Origin: Levilactobacillus zymae
Lineage (GTDB): Bacteria; Bacillota; Bacilli; Lactobacillales; Lactobacillaceae
Assembly: GCF_032190635.1 (NCBI RefSeq)
Contig: NZ_JAVLAS010000001.1
Location: 682,001-746,000, forward strand
Length of the DNA stretch: 64,000 bases
Direction: 5' to 3'
Shown here: positions 62,650 through 64,000 of the stretch, in pieces
Layout: every line of letters starts with the position of its first letter
Position numbering within the stretch: position 1 is the first letter of the stretch
Made by a program: the position numbers and the translations under genes
The notes under the pieces: generated by a model
The model's input: the letters and a program-made list of their open reading frames with translations, nothing else
Told to the model about the DNA's origin: nothing
Databases searched by the model: none

Positions 62650-64000
62650 TTAAGGTTTGATGGTGGTTAATTTCAGGTTGGACTCACCCGGGTACAACGA
62701 TAGCCGTTCGGCCCGGTAACTCCAATCGCCGTGCGCGAAGTGGGTGCGGTCGACGTCGAAGACCACCCGGTTCGTCTTCCGGTTGACCTCGACGAATTCA
62801 CTGCGCTTCCCCCAGTCGGCATAGCCGAAGCCAATCAGCGTGTTGCCCTTGCCGACGGCGTAACTACTACCGACGATGTTGGTGAAGTTGCGCTTGCCTA
62901 GGGACTGACCGAATTCCCAGGTCTTGGTGACCGTTCGTTTTAACTGGTTGATCGTCACAATTTCCCCGGCGGACCATTGCTTGGACTGCGCGGTCTTGCC
63001 CCGGGTCACGGGAACGTTGTTGTCGTAGAATTCCAGTTCAACCGAATCGCCCTGGTGTTGGTTCTGGTGGATCAGGGTAACCGCGTGCTGGCCACCGTTG
63101 TAACGGTAGTCCTTGGTGGTCGGTTTCAAGAGGTACTTCTGGTAGCTCTTGGGTAGTTTTTCGGGGGCCGCCAAGATCCATTTGAGCTTAGTAGTCTTAT
63201 AGTTGATGGCGAAGATCATGTCTTGGTTGCGCCCGGACACCACGAGTTCGTCTCTTTTCTGGTCGTAAGTCATCGAGTTCTGGTGGAACCAGTCGATCTT
63301 CCCGTCCGGCCGGTGGGTCCCGGTGTATTGTTGGTAGGCCGAGGCCGGGAGCAGGCGTTTCAAATCGATGACCTTCTGAATCTTCCCGGTCTTCCGGTCG
63401 ATCTCAATCATGGTGTCCTCGACGAACTTCTTACTCCCGTCGTCCACAGTTAATAACAGATTGTGGTTGGGCAGTTCGATGGCGTCGTGGTGAATCACCG
63501 TGTTAGTGGCCAACTTGCTGGTGTCCTGCCGCGTCGGGAAGAGCCCACTGAAATTGTACTGGCGGTAGACTCGACCGTAAAAATCGGTTTCCTGGAGCGC
63601 GTTATATTTGTGCTCGGTTGGGGCGATCTTGGTGAGAATCAAGAGGTGGTGGTTGCTGAGTTCCTTGAAGACGTGCGAAATTTTAAGGGAACTGTACCAG
63701 CGAATCTTCCCCCGAGCGTCGAGGCCGTAGGTGTAGCCCTGACTGCTGACGGCGAAGGTCAACTTGGTGTGGCCCTTGCCTAGGACCATTTGCTGGGGCT
63801 TACTGGTCTTGAGCGTGTTAGTCCCAATGCCGTGGGGCGTCTTGGCCGTTTTGAGCCGGTAGGTGTGGCGCGTTACCGTGCCCGCTTTGGTGGTAAAGGT
63901 CAACGTCACCCGGTTATTGCGGTTGGCGTACAGTCCCAGCACGCCGACACTGTGTTGTGTGCGGTAACCGCTCACGGTTTGATGAATCGTGGTAGCCGGT
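62650..64000 (-). CDS. Arylsulfotransferase (ASST)-like protein, N-terminus cut by window edge
   Basis: At least 450 residues; the frame remains open past GTG 63975 to base 64000 (PATTIHQT upstream of VSGYRTQ), so the start is outside. Beta-propeller enzyme family that moves sulfate between phenols without PAPS. Motifs: VIHHDAIELPNHNLLLTVDD, DWFHQNSMTYDQKRDELVVS, SGRNQDMIFAINYKT, GGQHAVTLI; the His residues in these blocks match the active-site positions of the ASST family, including the transient sulfo-His. In lactobacilli the physiological substrate is unknown. The missing N-terminus would carry the signal or membrane anchor. Confidence 0.85.
   Translation of the reverse strand, partial: PATTIHQTVSGYRTQHSVGVLGLYANRNNRVTLTFTTKAGTVTRHTYRLKTAKTPHGIGTNTLKTSKPQQMVLGKGHTKLTFAVSSQGYTYGLDARGKIRWYSSLKISHVFKELSNHHLLILTKIAPTEHKYNALQETDFYGRVYRQYNFSGLFPTRQDTSKLATNTVIHHDAIELPNHNLLLTVDDGSKKFVEDTMIEIDRKTGKIQKVIDLKRLLPASAYQQYTGTHRPDGKIDWFHQNSMTYDQKRDELVVSGRNQDMIFAINYKTTKLKWILAAPEKLPKSYQKYLLKPTTKDYRYNGGQHAVTLIHQNQHQGDSVELEFYDNNVPVTRGKTAQSKQWSAGEIVTINQLKRTVTKTWEFGQSLGKRNFTNIVGSSYAVGKGNTLIGFGYADWGKRSEFVEVNRKTNRVVFDVDRTHFAHGDWSYRAERLSLYPGESNLKLTTIKP

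Overview
The window looks like a chromosomal segment of a moderately high-GC member of the Lactobacillaceae, most likely Levilactobacillus or a close relative. The clues are KxYKxGKxW-type signal peptides, LPQTG/LPQTN sortase signals, C-terminal DUF5776-like surface domains, a DUF3278/XRE cassette, and a 252-residue short-chain alcohol dehydrogenase very close to the R-specific ADH of L. brevis/L. kefiri. The genus call is inference. No rRNA, tRNA, CRISPR or prophage is seen.

Layout. 1-5632: a partial galM, an alpha/beta hydrolase killed by an in-frame TAG, a MarR regulator, a secreted beta-helix protein and an SDR. 5644-7983: an AraC gene split by an intact IS256-family element with an exact 8-bp target duplication. 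8411-10242: a Spx paralogue without its CxxC behind a CIRCE-like operator, then an NlpC/P60 hydrolase. 10243-37855 is the accessory core: an LRR/MucBP/LPQTN protein, an IS30 copy, a choice-of-anchor-A-like LPQTG protein, small redox genes with an Rrf2 regulator, and three related serine-rich adhesin loci. The first adhesin (reconstructed 1842 aa) is broken by a 283-bp MITE-like element. The second is a 113-codon remnant. The third (reconstructed 3037 aa) is broken by a second IS30 copy, in opposite orientation to the first. A DyP peroxidase, HxlR and TetR regulators and a small membrane protein lie between them.

38092-64000 is mostly metabolic and regulatory: a tannase-like lipoprotein, an aldo/keto reductase, a BceAB-like ABC transporter with a YtrA-type GntR regulator, a HesB-like protein, another LPQTN protein, a multicopper oxidase, a Fic-like protein with a degenerate motif, a DUF3278/XRE operon with twin operators, a YeiH-type transporter divergent from a LysR gene, an MFS exporter, a C-rich three-hairpin candidate RNA, an AraC regulator, an ABC-F protein behind a leader terminator, an SDR plus KdgT-like permease with a perfect cre site, the R-ADH homologue, a nucleoside hydrolase, a small membrane peptide and a partial arylsulfotransferase-like gene.

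The main theme is a surface-adhesin island in which the large serine-rich adhesins have been inactivated, apparently recently, by mobile elements whose target duplications are still exact. Removing each insertion restores the reading frame perfectly. The accessory glycosyltransferases, SecA2/SecY2 and sortase these proteins would need are not in the window. Regulatory elements are unusually legible: CIRCE-like, cre, twin TGTCA-N8-TGACA sites, and palindromes over promoters next to GntR, HxlR, MarR and MFS genes.
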